A stretch of DNA of 52,744 bases from Xenorhabdus eapokensis. Lineage in GTDB: Bacteria > Pseudomonadota > Gammaproteobacteria > Enterobacterales > Enterobacteriaceae. Under the pieces are notes generated by a model. It was not told where the DNA came from, did not search any database, and saw only the letters and a list, made by a program, of their open reading frames with translations. The DNA is taken from positions 1-52,744 of the forward strand of contig NZ_MKGQ01000024.1 in NCBI RefSeq assembly GCF_001908105.1, read 5' to 3'. Below are positions 1-9,108 of the stretch, one piece after another (position 1 is the stretch's first letter; every line of letters begins with the position of its first letter). The translations under genes were made by a program, and so were the position numbers.

Positions 1-87
1 ATAGCCACTCGCTATGCAAAAAATAGTGCGTCTTTTCTTGCCGCTGTGCAAATCCGTTGCTTTGTTCTTTGGCTGAAAATTTCATGA
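1..87 (+). CDS. ash/Icd-like phage protein, C-terminal fragment (cut by window edge)
   Basis: Frame 1 is open from the first base to a TGA at 85-87 and gives 28 residues, including SASFLAAVQIRC. That motif is the typical C-terminal signature of the small phage 'ash' or host-cell-division-inhibitor Icd-like proteins found in P4-type satellites and many prophages. The start lies outside the window, so length and integrity are unknown. Its position just upstream of a BRO-domain gene on the same strand fits the early or immunity region of a satellite phage. Identification rests on the short motif alone. Confidence 0.6.
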   Translation: MATRYAKNSASFLAAVQIRCFVLWLKIS

Positions 88-106
88 CGACAGCATCTAG
101 CTATCA

Positions 107-212
107 CTCCCCCGATCAAAGTCGGGAGGGCGACTAATACAACACCCGAAAGGGAAATAAGTCCGCGGCTCTTACTGCCGTTTCGAACCTCCCGGCACCA
201 CTACGATAGTGG
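107..212 (+). promoter_or_regulatory. Hairpin-rich leader between ash-like and BRO-like genes
   Basis: Several short stems are visible: CCCGA/TCGGG (111-115 with 122-126), CCC-GAAA-GGG (145-154, a GNRA-type tetraloop) and CCACTA/TAGTGG (198-203 with 207-212). CGGGAGG (123-129) can instead pair with CCTCCCG (188-194), which would open the first hairpin, so two mutually exclusive folds are possible. P4 satellites control early transcription by an RNA made in the leader that pairs with target sequences. This could be a similar element, but that is inference. The ribosome binding site of the next gene follows at 231-235. Confidence 0.4.
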
Positions 213-241
213 TAACTTCGAAAAAAAGTAAGGAGTCAGAA

Positions 242-817
242 ATGACCAACCTCTCAGTAACCGCATTCATGTTCGAAAATCAGCCAGTACGCACATTGAC
301 TAAAAATGGCAACACTTGGTTTGTTGCTCAAGATATATGTGATGCATTGAAAATCAAAAATAGCAGGGATGCCATCGCAAAACTTGATGACGATGAAAAG
401 GGTGTCGCTTTAACCGACACCCTTAGCGGGAAGCAAAAAGTAAACATCATCAATGAATCAGGAATGTATTTTCTGGTAATCCGTTGTCGTGATGCTGTAA
501 GAAGAGGAACGCTGCCTCATCGTTTTCGTAAGTGGGTTACTAGTGAGGTTTTACCAGCAATTAGAAAGACTGGTAGTTATATAAGCAAAAAGAACACTGC
601 TTCTCTGGAGAAGGCCATCATTTGCCCATACTGTGAAAAGCCCGCCAATATTGTAGGTGTTAAATATTACCATCGAGAAAGATCCGAAGTTCTTGCATTA
701 TGTAGTAATTCTCAATGTCCAAGCCAACCATTTAAATTCGAGCTTTCGTTTTGCCACTACTTACATGTTGAGAATGATAATAGCCCTCTAATTCAGCAAA
801 ATATCTGGGGTCATTGA
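242..817 (+). CDS. BRO-N domain protein with C-terminal Ogr/Delta-like zinc finger
   Basis: A 191-residue protein. The start is placed at ATG 242 because an AGGAG box lies at 231-235; an upstream GTG at 209 lies inside a hairpin and has no box. Residues about 5-115 match the BRO-N/antirepressor fold (an N-terminal FENQPVRTL segment, a WFVAQDIC block, INESGMYFLVIRCRD, then FRKWVTSEVLPAIRKTGSY). This DNA-binding domain is common in prophages. Residues 128-159 form CX2C-X22-CX4C (C128, C131, C154, C159) followed by an aromatic segment, the spacing of P2 Ogr and P4 Delta late-gene activators. The combination suggests a phage transcription regulator; target and role are unknown. Confidence 0.7.
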   Translation: MTNLSVTAFMFENQPVRTLTKNGNTWFVAQDICDALKIKNSRDAIAKLDDDEKGVALTDTLSGKQKVNIINESGMYFLVIRCRDAVRRGTLPHRFRKWVTSEVLPAIRKTGSYISKKNTASLEKAIICPYCEKPANIVGVKYYHRERSEVLALCSNSQCPSQPFKFELSFCHYLHVENDNSPLIQQNIWGH

Positions 818-872
818 ATCAGTGACCTCGAAGATAATTGAAGCGAGTTAGTGTGTTTTCATTCAGAGAGTG

Positions 873-910
873 GTGTCGCTAAAAAATCTCGTGCGACACT
901 TTTGCGACAC
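873..910. repeat. Three GCGACAC heptamers next to the tRNA
   Basis: GCGACAC occurs at 893-899 and 904-910 and as its reverse complement GTGTCGC at 873-879, all within 40 bases and about 70 bases from the 3' end of ileX. Short clustered repeats beside a tRNA can be integrase arm sites, but no integrase gene is present here. The function is unproven. Confidence 0.3.
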
Positions 911-928
911 TGTCTCACAGATACAAAA

Positions 929-952
929 AAGCCACTTGTCTAAAAGTGGCTT
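929..952 (-). terminator. Intrinsic terminator of the ileX transcript
   Basis: A perfect 9-bp stem (929-937 with 944-952) with a 6-base loop. On the minus strand the stem is followed by a run of six T residues (the AAAAAA at 925-930 read in reverse). It lies 26 bases past the tRNA 3' end, as expected for termination of a single-gene tRNA transcript. Confidence 0.75.
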
Positions 953-978
953 AATGTGCTGATTTAACAGCTAAAATT

Positions 979-1054
979 TGGTGGCCCCTGCTGGACTTGA
1001 ACCAGCGACCAAGCGATTATGAGTCGCCTGCTCTAACCACTGAGCTAAGGGGCC
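979..1054 (-). tRNA. ileX: tRNA-Ile2 (anticodon CAU, read as lysidine-AU)
   Basis: A 76-nt cloverleaf with encoded CCA (979-981), acceptor GGCCCCT paired with AGGGGCC, discriminator A, T-loop GGTTCAAGTCC and anticodon CAT at 1019-1021. The sequence appears identical to my recollection of E. coli ileX, which also lies beside rpoD. The CAU anticodon with this body marks the minor isoleucine tRNA, whose C34 is changed to lysidine by TilS so that it decodes AUA rather than AUG. The neighbouring phage genes suggest the 3' half served as an integration site. Confidence 0.93.
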
Positions 1055-1068
1055 TTTGAACTGGGAGG

Positions 1069-1098
1069 ATTATACGGTACAGTTTGGTGCTAGGTCTA
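1069..1098 (-). promoter_or_regulatory. Sigma70-type promoter of ileX
   Basis: On the minus strand a perfect TATAAT (1069-1074) lies 14 bases before the tRNA 5' end. A TAGACC -35 box (1093-1098, 4 of 6 matches) is separated from it by 18 bp. The placement would start transcription about 8 bases upstream of the mature tRNA. Confidence 0.65.
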
Positions 1099-1340
1099 GT
1101 CCCCAAAATTCATATGCGTGTTTTATATACAATAATCAGTATCTTTTAACGTATTTCAGCCGATTGGAAGTAATCTGAAATCCTTTTTAGTAATATTGGT
1201 TGCTTTTATAACAAATATTTCTGGTTGTTTTTTGCCCCATGGCCATAATGTGGTCAAGAAAATCCTGTTAACTCCGTTTTGTGTTTTTCATTGATTTTCC
1301 GCCGTTTTTATACTTTCTAAAAAATTTTTGGTAAATAAAT

Positions 1341-2117
1341 ATGAAAAAACAGCAGCTATCGGCTGCTATTTGGTGTCATCACCAAATAGAAGATGACTTT
1401 TTTTCGTCTATTAGCCAAATGTCCCAACATATTAGTGAAAGTGTTCGAGTCTATGTGACAGGTGTTGAAACGCATTCATTGAATTTTTTGTTGGTGATTG
1501 ATGTTAATGAACAGACTGCTGGAGATTTACAACAGGGGATTCGATTACTGGAAGAGAAAACTTATGTTCCTTTTGCGATTGTTACTGTAGAGCCAGATAA
1601 TCAACTTTTAGTGGTGATGCAGCAGGCTGGATTTGTGTGGGATGCTGATAGCATAACTACAGCCATGCAACTTGATTTGGTGAATTGGCAGATAAATACA
1701 GTCTCAGTTATGGAATATGACATTCGGTGTGTTGACCACTGTTTGGATGATTGGGCAATTCCGGTAGAAAGTGCATTTGAGTCAGATGATGCTATTTCTG
1801 GACAATACCAAAAATGCCATCAGGTGGCTTTGGATGCAGGAAAAAATTTGCAACATTATGCCTTATATATTGATGAGCTGCCGGTCAGCTCTTTAACGCT
1901 ATCAAGATTAAATAATTTTGTTCGTCTTGATGATATTAGTACTGTGGTGGAAAAACAGGGAAGAGGATATGCTTTTGCCTTGATCAATCATGTGCTGAAT
2001 AAAGTTAAGCAAGATGGTGCAACTGCGTGCTATTTAGATGCCTCTCGCTATGGTAATGGGTTGTACAGGCGTATTGGGTTTCAGCCATTGTTTGAATATC
2101 AGGGATTTAGCCGCTAA
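1341..2117 (+). CDS. GNAT-family N-acetyltransferase (hypothetical)
   Basis: A 258-residue protein with no clear named match. The last third looks like a GNAT acyl-CoA-binding fold: a beta strand (FVRLDDISTVVEK) leads into the pyrophosphate loop EKQGRGYAFAL (about residues 199-209), then an alpha helix, then ACYLDAS and a C-terminal LYRRIGFQPLFEY, the usual motif B and exit strand of GNAT enzymes. The N-terminal half has no motif I recognise. It stands alone between ileX and rpoD, where E. coli has mug/aer. The upstream 286 bases are AT-rich, and a strong terminator follows. The substrate cannot be predicted. Confidence 0.65.
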   Translation: MKKQQLSAAIWCHHQIEDDFFSSISQMSQHISESVRVYVTGVETHSLNFLLVIDVNEQTAGDLQQGIRLLEEKTYVPFAIVTVEPDNQLLVVMQQAGFVWDADSITTAMQLDLVNWQINTVSVMEYDIRCVDHCLDDWAIPVESAFESDDAISGQYQKCHQVALDAGKNLQHYALYIDELPVSSLTLSRLNNFVRLDDISTVVEKQGRGYAFALINHVLNKVKQDGATACYLDASRYGNGLYRRIGFQPLFEYQGFSR

Positions 2118-2123
2118 TAATGA

Positions 2124-2151
2124 AAAAGCGTCTGCTGTAACAGACGCTTTT
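2124..2151. terminator. Bidirectional terminator between GNAT gene and rpoD
   Basis: A perfect 11-bp stem (2124-2134 with 2141-2151) and a 6-base loop. The A-run at its left and T-run at its right let it end both the rightward acetyltransferase transcript and the leftward rpoD operon. Confidence 0.85.
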
Positions 2152-2174
2152 CAGGTTTATCTCAAGTTTGATGA

Positions 2175-4025
2175 TTAGTCATCAAGGAAGCTGCGCAGTA
2201 CTTCGGAACGGCTCGGATGGCGTAGTTTACGTAGTGCTTTTGCTTCGATTTGACGAATACGTTCGCGGGTTACATCAAATTGTTTACCCACTTCTTCCAG
2301 AGTATGGTCAGTGTTCATATCGATACCAAAACGCATACGCAGAACTTTCGCTTCACGTGCAGTCAAACCTGCCAGCACATCGTGAGTTGCTGCGCGCAGG
2401 CTTTCTGACGTAGCTGAATCCAGCGGCAGTTCGAGCGTGGTATCCTCGATGAAATCGCCCAGATGTGAATCTTCATCATCACCCACAGGGGTTTCCATGG
2501 AGATTGGCTCTTTGGCAATTTTCAGGACTTTGCGGATCTTGTCTTCAGGCATCATCATTCGTTCTGCCAGCTCTTCCGGTGAAGGCTCACGACCCATTTC
2601 CTGCAACATCTGGCGGGAAATACGATTGAGTTTGTTGATAGTCTCAATCATATGTACTGGGATACGGATGGTACGTGCCTGATCTGCGATAGAACGTGTG
2701 ATTGCCTGACGGATCCACCATGTCGCGTAGGTTGAAAATTTGTAACCACGACGGTATTCAAATTTATCAACCGCTTTCATCAAACCGATATTACCTTCCT
2801 GAATCAAATCGAGGAATTGCAAGCCGCGGTTGGTATATTTCTTCGCAATCGAAATAACCAGACGCAGGTTGGCCTCAACCATCTCTTTTTTCGCACGGCG
2901 GGCTTTCGCTTCACCGATTGACATGCGACGGTTGATGTCTTTGACCTGTTCAATAGTCAGGCCTGTCTCTTCTTCGATCTGGCGTAACTTTTGCAGGCTA
3001 CGCATAATTTCTTCTTCAACTTCCAGCAATTTATCAGACCATGGTTTGTTCATTGCTTTTGCAGCGGTGAACCATGTATCAGTGGTCTCATTGCCAGAGA
3101 ACAACGTGATGAAGATTTTCTTCGGCATTTTGCACTGTTCAACACACATCTTCATGATCTGGCGCTCTTGAAGACGTACGCGATCCATCATGGAACGCAT
3201 GTTGTTAACCAGATGATCAAACTGCTTTGGTACCAGGCGGAACTGTTTAAATACTTCAGATAACGTTAAGATTTCTGCTGCGGAATTAGGATGACTACGA
3301 CCGTGAGTCTTAATCGCCTGACGAGTCAGTTCATGCTGTTCACGTAGTTCTGAAAATTTCTGGCGAGCGAGTTCCGGATCGATGCTGTTATCTTCTTCGC
3401 TGTCAGTATCATCATCGCTATCTTCTTCATCATCGTCATCATCGTCGTCAAGTTCTTCCTGAGGAAGCTCTGAACCAACGTGAGTGGCGGTTGGGGCAAG
3501 ATCTTCTTCTGCGTTAGGATCAACGAAACCCGTGATCAAATCGGACAGACGGCTCTCGCCGGATTCAACACGGTCGTACTGTTCCAGCAGGTAAGTAATC
3601 GCTTCAGGGTATTCAGCAACGGAGCACTGCACTTGGTTAATGCCATCTTCAATGCGCTTTGCAATGTCAATCTCACCTTCACGCGTCAAGAGTTCAACCG
3701 TACCCATTTCGCGCATGTACATGCGAACCGGATCGGTGGTACGACCGATTTCTGACTCAACACTAGATAGCACTTGCGCAGCCGCTTCCACTGCGTCTTC
3801 ATCTGTGTCGTTTGTGTTTTCTGCCAACATGAGATCATCGGCATCAGGTGCTTCTTCCATTACCTGGATGCCCATGTCATTGATCATTTGGATGATATCT
3901 TCTATCTGATCAGAATCGACGATATCTTCCGGCAGATGGTCATTGACCTCAGCATAGGTCAGATAGCCTTGCTCCTTACCTTTGGTGACAAGTAGCTTTA
4001 GCTGTGACTGCGGGTTTTGCTCCAT
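2175..4025 (-). CDS. rpoD: RNA polymerase primary sigma factor sigma-70
   Basis: A 616-residue protein (E. coli has 613). The start is placed at the ATG giving [10 protein letters not shown], which matches the family; an open extension upstream to 4088 is not conserved. Region 1.1 lies at the N-terminus, then an acidic low-complexity stretch (about 181-212) in the non-conserved region. Region 2 carries the -10 recognition and melting helix ([20 protein letters not shown]). Region 4 ends the protein with a helix-turn-helix ([18 protein letters not shown]) that reads the -35 box. It is the last gene of the macromolecular synthesis operon rpsU-dnaG-rpoD and directs most housekeeping transcription. 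Confidence 0.98.
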   Translation of the reverse strand: MEQNPQSQLKLLVTKGKEQGYLTYAEVNDHLPEDIVDSDQIEDIIQMINDMGIQVMEEAPDADDLMLAENTNDTDEDAVEAAAQVLSSVESEIGRTTDPVRMYMREMGTVELLTREGEIDIAKRIEDGINQVQCSVAEYPEAITYLLEQYDRVESGESRLSDLITGFVDPNAEEDLAPTATHVGSELPQEELDDDDDDDEEDSDDDTDSEEDNSIDPELARQKFSELREQHELTRQAIKTHGRSHPNSAAEILTLSEVFKQFRLVPKQFDHLVNNMRSMMDRVRLQERQIMKMCVEQCKMPKKIFITLFSGNETTDTWFTAAKAMNKPWSDKLLEVEEEIMRSLQKLRQIEEETGLTIEQVKDINRRMSIGEAKARRAKKEMVEANLRLVISIAKKYTNRGLQFLDLIQEGNIGLMKAVDKFEYRRGYKFSTYATWWIRQAITRSIADQARTIRIPVHMIETINKLNRISRQMLQEMGREPSPEELAERMMMPEDKIRKVLKIAKEPISMETPVGDDEDSHLGDFIEDTTLELPLDSATSESLRAATHDVLAGLTAREAKVLRMRFGIDMNTDHTLEEVGKQFDVTRERIRQIEAKALRKLRHPSRSEVLRSFLDD

Positions 4026-4331
4026 AAGACGGTATCCACACTTCAGAGTATTGGTTGGTGTCGGTCGGCGAAACAAATATGCCAACAATAATATTTAGGG
4101 GCGTTTTCAGAGTATTGCCGCTGCCCTCAATTGCGGCAATTGTAGGGTTACCTGCCCTACCTAATGCGGCATCTAAGCCGTGAATTCTGTGTCTGTGATT
4201 TTAGGTTTTGGTGTAAAACCTGTTTCACCAAGCTATATTTTTAAGGAGATAAACCTATATAAATAAGCCAAATAGTATAACCTCCAAGTTAATATAATCT
4301 TGAAGTGATATAGCTTTGCTGAGACAGATTC
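4026..4331. other. dnaG-rpoD spacer with short hairpins
   Basis: This 306-base spacer has no gene. It contains two small inverted repeats: GTAGGG/CCCTAC (4142-4147 with 4155-4160) and AGGTTTT/AAAACCT (4203-4209 with 4215-4221). Neither is followed by a T-run on the minus strand. In E. coli this spacer is an RNA-processing region that sets unequal levels of DnaG and sigma-70. The same role here is an inference. Confidence 0.4.
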
Positions 4332-6080
4332 TTATTTCCTTGCACCAGATACTGTAATTAACCGGACTTCTTCGCGCTCTTCTGGTGTTAAGCCTTCCGT
4401 TCTCTCTTTAGCCATTAGAAAATTAAAACGTTCATCAAGTGCTGACGCAAAAAGATGGCTCAGTGCATCGCTGAAAGTCTTTTCAGCAATCTCTTCTATT
4501 TGTATATCGTTCCATGCAGCGAGTTTTTCAAGCTGTTTAGCGTACTTATTATCGCGATATTGCTCCAGCAGTTGTCCGGTGGTTAAACCTGGTTGTGCGA
4601 GGCACGTGTCAACAAGCTCTATGAATAATGGCAATCCTGCTATCTGAGTAGAAAACATTCCCTGTAATGGGGGAACTAATGTCGCTAAATGCGGATTCTG
4701 TACCAGCAATGCGATCAGTATGCGCATTGTTGTTGGTTTCAGTTTTAGCGCTTGATAAGTATTGGTATCTTTTTTGACAAGTTTTGCTAAAAATCGTTCC
4801 AACTGTGTTGTATCAGGCGTACCTAACAGGTTTCCAAGCTCTTTAAGCAAGTAGAGTCGCAGTGTTTCCCCTGGGATTTGACTGATCAGTGGCATAGCTA
4901 GCGAACTGAGCTTAGTCGTTCCTTCTGGGTTACTTAAATCAACCTGCGGCAATAGTGATTCGAACAAAAACGCAGATAAGGTGAATGCCTTTTCCATTCT
5001 CTGCTCGAATGTTTCCTGCCCTTCTTTGCGAATCAATGAATCAGGATCTTCGCCATCAGGCAAGAACATAAAACGTAATTGCCGCCCATCATTCAGATAA
5101 GGTAGCGCCGTTTCCAATGTACGCCATGCGGCATCACGGCCTGCACGGTCACCATCGTAACAACAGATGACATTATCGGTTGTCCTGAAAAGTAACTGAA
5201 CGTGTTCGGCTGTCGTGGACGTTCCCAGTGAAGCCACGGCATAGTCAATGCCAAATTGGGCTAGCGCAACAACATCCATATAACCTTCAACCACCAATAG
5301 CTTGGTCAGGCTATTGTGGTTTTGTTGTGCCTCATAAAGGCCATATAACTGGCGACCTTTATGAAAAATTTCTGTTTCCGGCGAATTCAGGTACTTGGGA
5401 AGCTCATTTCCCAGCACTCGGCCGCCGAATGCAATTACCCGCCCACGACGATCGCGAATGGGGAACATCACTCGCTCGCGGAAACGATCATAAGTACGGC
5501 CATTGTCGTTCGTGACCAGCATTCCTGCATCGTTTAGCTGTTTGCGATCTTCCGCATTATGGGCAAACCGTTTTAAGGCGTTATCCCATCCCGCAGGCGC
5601 AAAACCAATGGCGAAACGCTGGATGATCTCTTCACTAAGCCCACGTTGCGCCAAATATTGTCGGGCTGATTGGGCGCTGGGAGCATTCAGTGAATGCTGA
5701 TAGAAGCTATTGAGCTTCTCCATTAGCTGGTAAAGGTTTTGCCTTTGGTGACGTTCGATTTGACTACTGCCGGAACCTGCTTCGTAGGGAACTTCCAGCC
5801 CATGCATGGCTGCCAGTTCTTCGATGGATTCGACAAAATCTAACCTGTCATAATTTATTAAAAAATCAATGGCATTGCCATGCGCTCCGCAACCGAAGCA
5901 ATGGTAAAACTGCTTATCACCATTAACAGTGAATGAAGGGGTTTTTTCGTTATGAAAAGGACAGCACGCTTGATGGTTTTTACCTTTTTTTTTCAAAGGC
6001 ACCCTGACATCGATCAAATCAATGATATCGGTTCTTGCTAATAAGTCATTGATAAATGCGCGTGGAATTCGTCCAGCCAT
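4332..6080 (-). CDS. dnaG: DNA primase
   Basis: A 582-residue protein (E. coli 581). The N-terminal zinc-binding domain has C40, H43, C61 and C64 (CPFH and CFGC). The RNA polymerase domain contains the TOPRIM motifs VVEGYMDVV and CYDGDRAGRDAAWR, which bind metal ions and nucleotides. The C-terminal part is the DnaB-helicase interaction region. It makes the RNA primers for leading and lagging strands. It is the middle gene of rpsU-dnaG-rpoD and is preceded by a terminator-like hairpin, which in E. coli lowers primase expression relative to S21. The AAAAGGGCTT before the ATG is a usable ribosome binding site. Confidence 0.97.
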   Translation of the reverse strand: MAGRIPRAFINDLLARTDIIDLIDVRVPLKKKGKNHQACCPFHNEKTPSFTVNGDKQFYHCFGCGAHGNAIDFLINYDRLDFVESIEELAAMHGLEVPYEAGSGSSQIERHQRQNLYQLMEKLNSFYQHSLNAPSAQSARQYLAQRGLSEEIIQRFAIGFAPAGWDNALKRFAHNAEDRKQLNDAGMLVTNDNGRTYDRFRERVMFPIRDRRGRVIAFGGRVLGNELPKYLNSPETEIFHKGRQLYGLYEAQQNHNSLTKLLVVEGYMDVVALAQFGIDYAVASLGTSTTAEHVQLLFRTTDNVICCYDGDRAGRDAAWRTLETALPYLNDGRQLRFMFLPDGEDPDSLIRKEGQETFEQRMEKAFTLSAFLFESLLPQVDLSNPEGTTKLSSLAMPLISQIPGETLRLYLLKELGNLLGTPDTTQLERFLAKLVKKDTNTYQALKLKPTTMRILIALLVQNPHLATLVPPLQGMFSTQIAGLPLFIELVDTCLAQPGLTTGQLLEQYRDNKYAKQLEKLAAWNDIQIEEIAEKTFSDALSHLFASALDERFNFLMAKERTEGLTPEEREEVRLITVSGARK

Positions 6081-6113
6081 AAGCCCTTTTTCGCCTGTTG
6101 ATGAACGAGAATA

Positions 6114-6142
6114 AGCCGCGCTTCCTTTGGGAAAGCACGGCC
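6114..6142 (-). terminator. Internal terminator/attenuator between rpsU and dnaG
   Basis: An imperfect GC-rich stem (GCCGTGCTTTCC pairing with GGAAGCGCGGC, one wobble and one bulge) lies between rpsU and dnaG on the minus strand. It matches the position of E. coli T1, which reduces read-through from the abundant ribosomal protein gene into primase. Confidence 0.65.
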
Positions 6143-6194
6143 TTTAACTGCAGTAGTTTGTTAATACAATCACTAAGCGGACTGACCGCGAAGA

Positions 6195-6816
<622 letters not shown>

Positions 6817-7854
6817 ATGCGAGTTTTAGGTATAGAAACGTCCTGCGATGAAACCGGAATCGCAATTTATGACGATCAAACCGGTCTATTAGCCAATCAA
6901 TTATACAGTCAGGTTAAGCTACATGCTGATTATGGCGGTGTTGTGCCTGAACTGGCGTCCCGTGATCACATTCGTAAAACGGTTCCTTTGATTCAGGCCG
7001 CTTTGCAGGAAGCCGGTCTGACGAATAAAGACATTGATGCCGTTGCTTACACAGCCGGGCCGGGATTGGTTGGTGCATTGCTGGTTGGGGCAACGATTGG
7101 GCGTTCACTGGCATTCGCGTGGGATGTACCTGCTATTCCCGTGCATCATATGGAAGGCCATTTGCTGGCACCGATGCTGGAAGAAAACAGCCCTGAGTTT
7201 CCTTTTGTTGCCTTACTGGTTTCAGGCGGTCATACCCAGCTTATTAGTGTGACGGGTATCGGTGAATACAAACTGTTGGGCGAATCCATTGACGATGCCG
7301 CTGGTGAAGCTTTTGATAAGACAGCAAAGCTGCTTGGTTTAGATTATCCAGGTGGGCCAGTGCTTGCCCGTATGGCGCAGCAGGGGCAGGCGGGACGTTT
7401 TGTCTTCCCGCGTCCGATGACTGATCGTCCGGGGTTGGATTTCAGTTTCTCTGGCCTGAAAACGTTCGCAGCTAATACGATCCGCAATAACATTCATGGT
7501 CATGATACGGCTGAGGATGAGCAAACTAAGGCGGATATTGCCCGCGCATTTGAAGATGCAGTCGTGGATACATTGGCAATTAAGTGTAAACGAGCGCTGG
7601 AACAAACTGGATTCAAACGTCTGGTGATGGCAGGTGGAGTGAGCGCAAACCGAACATTGCGTACCAAAATGCAGGCAATGATGGAAAAGCTGGGAGGCGA
7701 AGTCTTCTACGCTCGACCTGAGTTCTGTACTGATAATGGCGCAATGATCGCGCTGGCTGGCATGATCCGTTTGCAAGGAGGTACTGCTGGTGAATTAGGC
7801 GTAACGGTGAAAGCGCGTTGGCCGTTGGCAGATCTCCCTGCTTTGCAAAAATAA
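6817..7854 (+). CDS. tsaD: tRNA N6-threonylcarbamoyladenosine transferase subunit TsaD
   Basis: A 345-residue protein (E. coli 337). It opens with [14 protein letters not shown], the ASKHA nucleotide-binding loop. The metal-binding HMEGH motif lies at residues 111-115 and SGGHTQL follows. Near the C-terminus are [12 protein letters not shown] and [10 protein letters not shown], the other conserved blocks. With TsaB, TsaE and TsaC it makes t6A37 in tRNAs that read ANN codons, an essential modification. It is divergent from rpsU, as in E. coli, and a terminator follows it at once, so it is probably monocistronic. Confidence 0.97.
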   Translation: MRVLGIETSCDETGIAIYDDQTGLLANQLYSQVKLHADYGGVVPELASRDHIRKTVPLIQAALQEAGLTNKDIDAVAYTAGPGLVGALLVGATIGRSLAFAWDVPAIPVHHMEGHLLAPMLEENSPEFPFVALLVSGGHTQLISVTGIGEYKLLGESIDDAAGEAFDKTAKLLGLDYPGGPVLARMAQQGQAGRFVFPRPMTDRPGLDFSFSGLKTFAANTIRNNIHGHDTAEDEQTKADIARAFEDAVVDTLAIKCKRALEQTGFKRLVMAGGVSANRTLRTKMQAMMEKLGGEVFYARPEFCTDNGAMIALAGMIRLQGGTAGELGVTVKARWPLADLPALQK

Positions 7855-7875
7855 TAAAAGACATGGTTTGATATG

Positions 7876-7905
7876 GGCTGAGTGCTATTTGCTACTCAGC
7901 CTTTT
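7876..7905 (+). terminator. Intrinsic terminator after tsaD
   Basis: An 8-bp perfect stem GGCTGAGT/ACTCAGCC (7876-7883 with 7894-7901) followed by TTTT. It lies between the convergent tsaD and plsY genes. Confidence 0.75.
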
Positions 7906-7929
7906 CATTATTCATAGGCTTTCTCTACG

Positions 7930-8589
7930 TCAGTCTTCTTGTTGATTCTGCTCTTTAGTTGCTTGAATTTTCTCTTTATCAGTCATTTCCTGTTTCTTTT
8001 TCAATTTTTGCCAGATACGACTTTCTTGTCCTCGCCATAGACGTTGAATATTATCGTGATGACGTAAAAGTACCAGGCATGACAGCATGGCAACGGGAAA
8101 AGTGAATTCAGGTTTGAACCACCAGACGTAGAAAGGTGCAATTAATGCACTGACGATGGCACCCAAGGAGGAATAGCCGCTTAACAGTACTGTTAGCAGC
8201 CATGTCCCTGAAATCAGCCCCATCAGATCCCAACCGATGGCAGAAATGGCACCAAAAGCGGTTGCGACGCCTTTCCCTCCCTTAAAATGGAAGAAGATGG
8301 GATAAATATGCCCCAGACAGGCAGCAATGGCGGTAATACCTAAATAAAATGGGGAAACGTTGAGTTTATATGCCAGCCAAACCGGTATTAGTCCTTTTAG
8401 GACATCGCAAACCAGCACTGCCAATGCCGCCCATTTACCACCAATGCGCAGTACATTTGTTGCCCCAGGATTGCCGGAACCATGCTGACGGGGATCGGGA
8501 AGCCCTGCCAGGCGGCAGATCAATATCGCGCTGGATATGGAGCCACATAAGTACGCGAAGATGATCATGCCAAGCGCGATTGCACTCAT
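7930..8589 (-). CDS. plsY: Acyl phosphate:glycerol-3-phosphate acyltransferase PlsY
   Basis: A 219-residue integral membrane protein (E. coli 205). The start at [13 protein letters not shown] matches the family; an upstream open extension is hydrophilic and overlaps folB sequence, so it was rejected. Conserved active-site loops [12 protein letters not shown] and [12 protein letters not shown] face the cytoplasm between hydrophobic helices. It moves the acyl group from acyl-phosphate (made by PlsX) to glycerol-3-phosphate, giving lysophosphatidate, the substrate of PlsC, also in this window. The charged tail ([11 protein letters not shown]) is a little longer than in E. coli. It is divergent from folB. 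Confidence 0.95.
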   Translation of the reverse strand: MSAIALGMIIFAYLCGSISSAILICRLAGLPDPRQHGSGNPGATNVLRIGGKWAALAVLVCDVLKGLIPVWLAYKLNVSPFYLGITAIAACLGHIYPIFFHFKGGKGVATAFGAISAIGWDLMGLISGTWLLTVLLSGYSSLGAIVSALIAPFYVWWFKPEFTFPVAMLSCLVLLRHHDNIQRLWRGQESRIWQKLKKKQEMTDKEKIQATKEQNQQED

Positions 8590-8698
8590 AAGATATCTCC
8601 AATGAATAAGGGTCGTTTTCTTAAGTCTAACAATGGATAATACGCACATTTCGTCGGAAGTGGTATCTGGCGAACCGAAAAATGGGGAAAAGGTAGTG

Positions 8699-9052
8699 AT
8701 GGATATCGTATTTATTGAAGAATTAACCGTGATTACCACTATTGGTGTTTATGACTGGGAACAAACAATTAAACAGAAATTAGTGTTCGATATCGAAATG
8801 GGATGGGACAACAAACTCGCCTCTTCCAGTGATAACGTTGAACACTGTCTGGATTATGCCAAGGTGAGTGAGGCGATTATTAATCATGTGTCAGGCCAAC
8901 GTTTTGCGCTGGTTGAACGAGTCGCAGAAGAAGTGGCAGGCATCTTGCTGAACCAATTTCATTCTCCTTGGGTCAAAGTTAAGGTCAGTAAACCAGGTGC
9001 GGTTGCACACGCAAAAAGCGTAGGTGTAGTGATTGAGAGAAGTGCGAGCTAA
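8699..9052 (+). CDS. folB: Dihydroneopterin aldolase
   Basis: A 117-residue protein. The start is placed at the ATG giving [11 protein letters not shown], with GGGGAAAAGG upstream; an open extension to 8633 is not conserved. Conserved blocks include [19 protein letters not shown], the catalytic-site region [14 protein letters not shown] and [14 protein letters not shown]. It splits 7,8-dihydroneopterin into 6-hydroxymethyl-dihydropterin and glycolaldehyde for folate synthesis, and epimerises the substrate. In E. coli it is followed by uppP (bacA); here the next gene is the convergent cca. Confidence 0.95.
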   Translation: MDIVFIEELTVITTIGVYDWEQTIKQKLVFDIEMGWDNKLASSSDNVEHCLDYAKVSEAIINHVSGQRFALVERVAEEVAGILLNQFHSPWVKVKVSKPGAVAHAKSVGVVIERSAS

Positions 9053-9059
9053 TTAAAAC

Positions 9060-9092
9060 AGCGTCCCAATGTCATTAATCGCTTGGGACGCT
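9060..9092 (-). terminator. Terminator between folB and cca
   Basis: A perfect 10-bp stem AGCGTCCCAA/TTGGGACGCT (9060-9069 with 9083-9092). On the minus strand it is followed by GTTTTAATT, so it best serves cca; it may also stop folB transcription. Confidence 0.7.
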
Positions 9093-9108
9093 AAATTGAT
9101 TGATAAAC

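Noticed and set aside
3390..3460. Repetitive ATC/GTC tract in rpoD as possible frameshift or microsatellite
   Set aside because: It encodes the acidic, low-complexity stretch known in sigma-70 and the frame stays open.
4026..4088. N-terminal extension of rpoD
   Set aside because: The conserved sigma-70 N-terminus begins at the later ATG (4025); the extension is not seen in the family.
8590..8739. Long N-terminal extension of plsY
   Set aside because: It is hydrophilic, overlaps the folB start on the other strand, and the family begins at the membrane helix.
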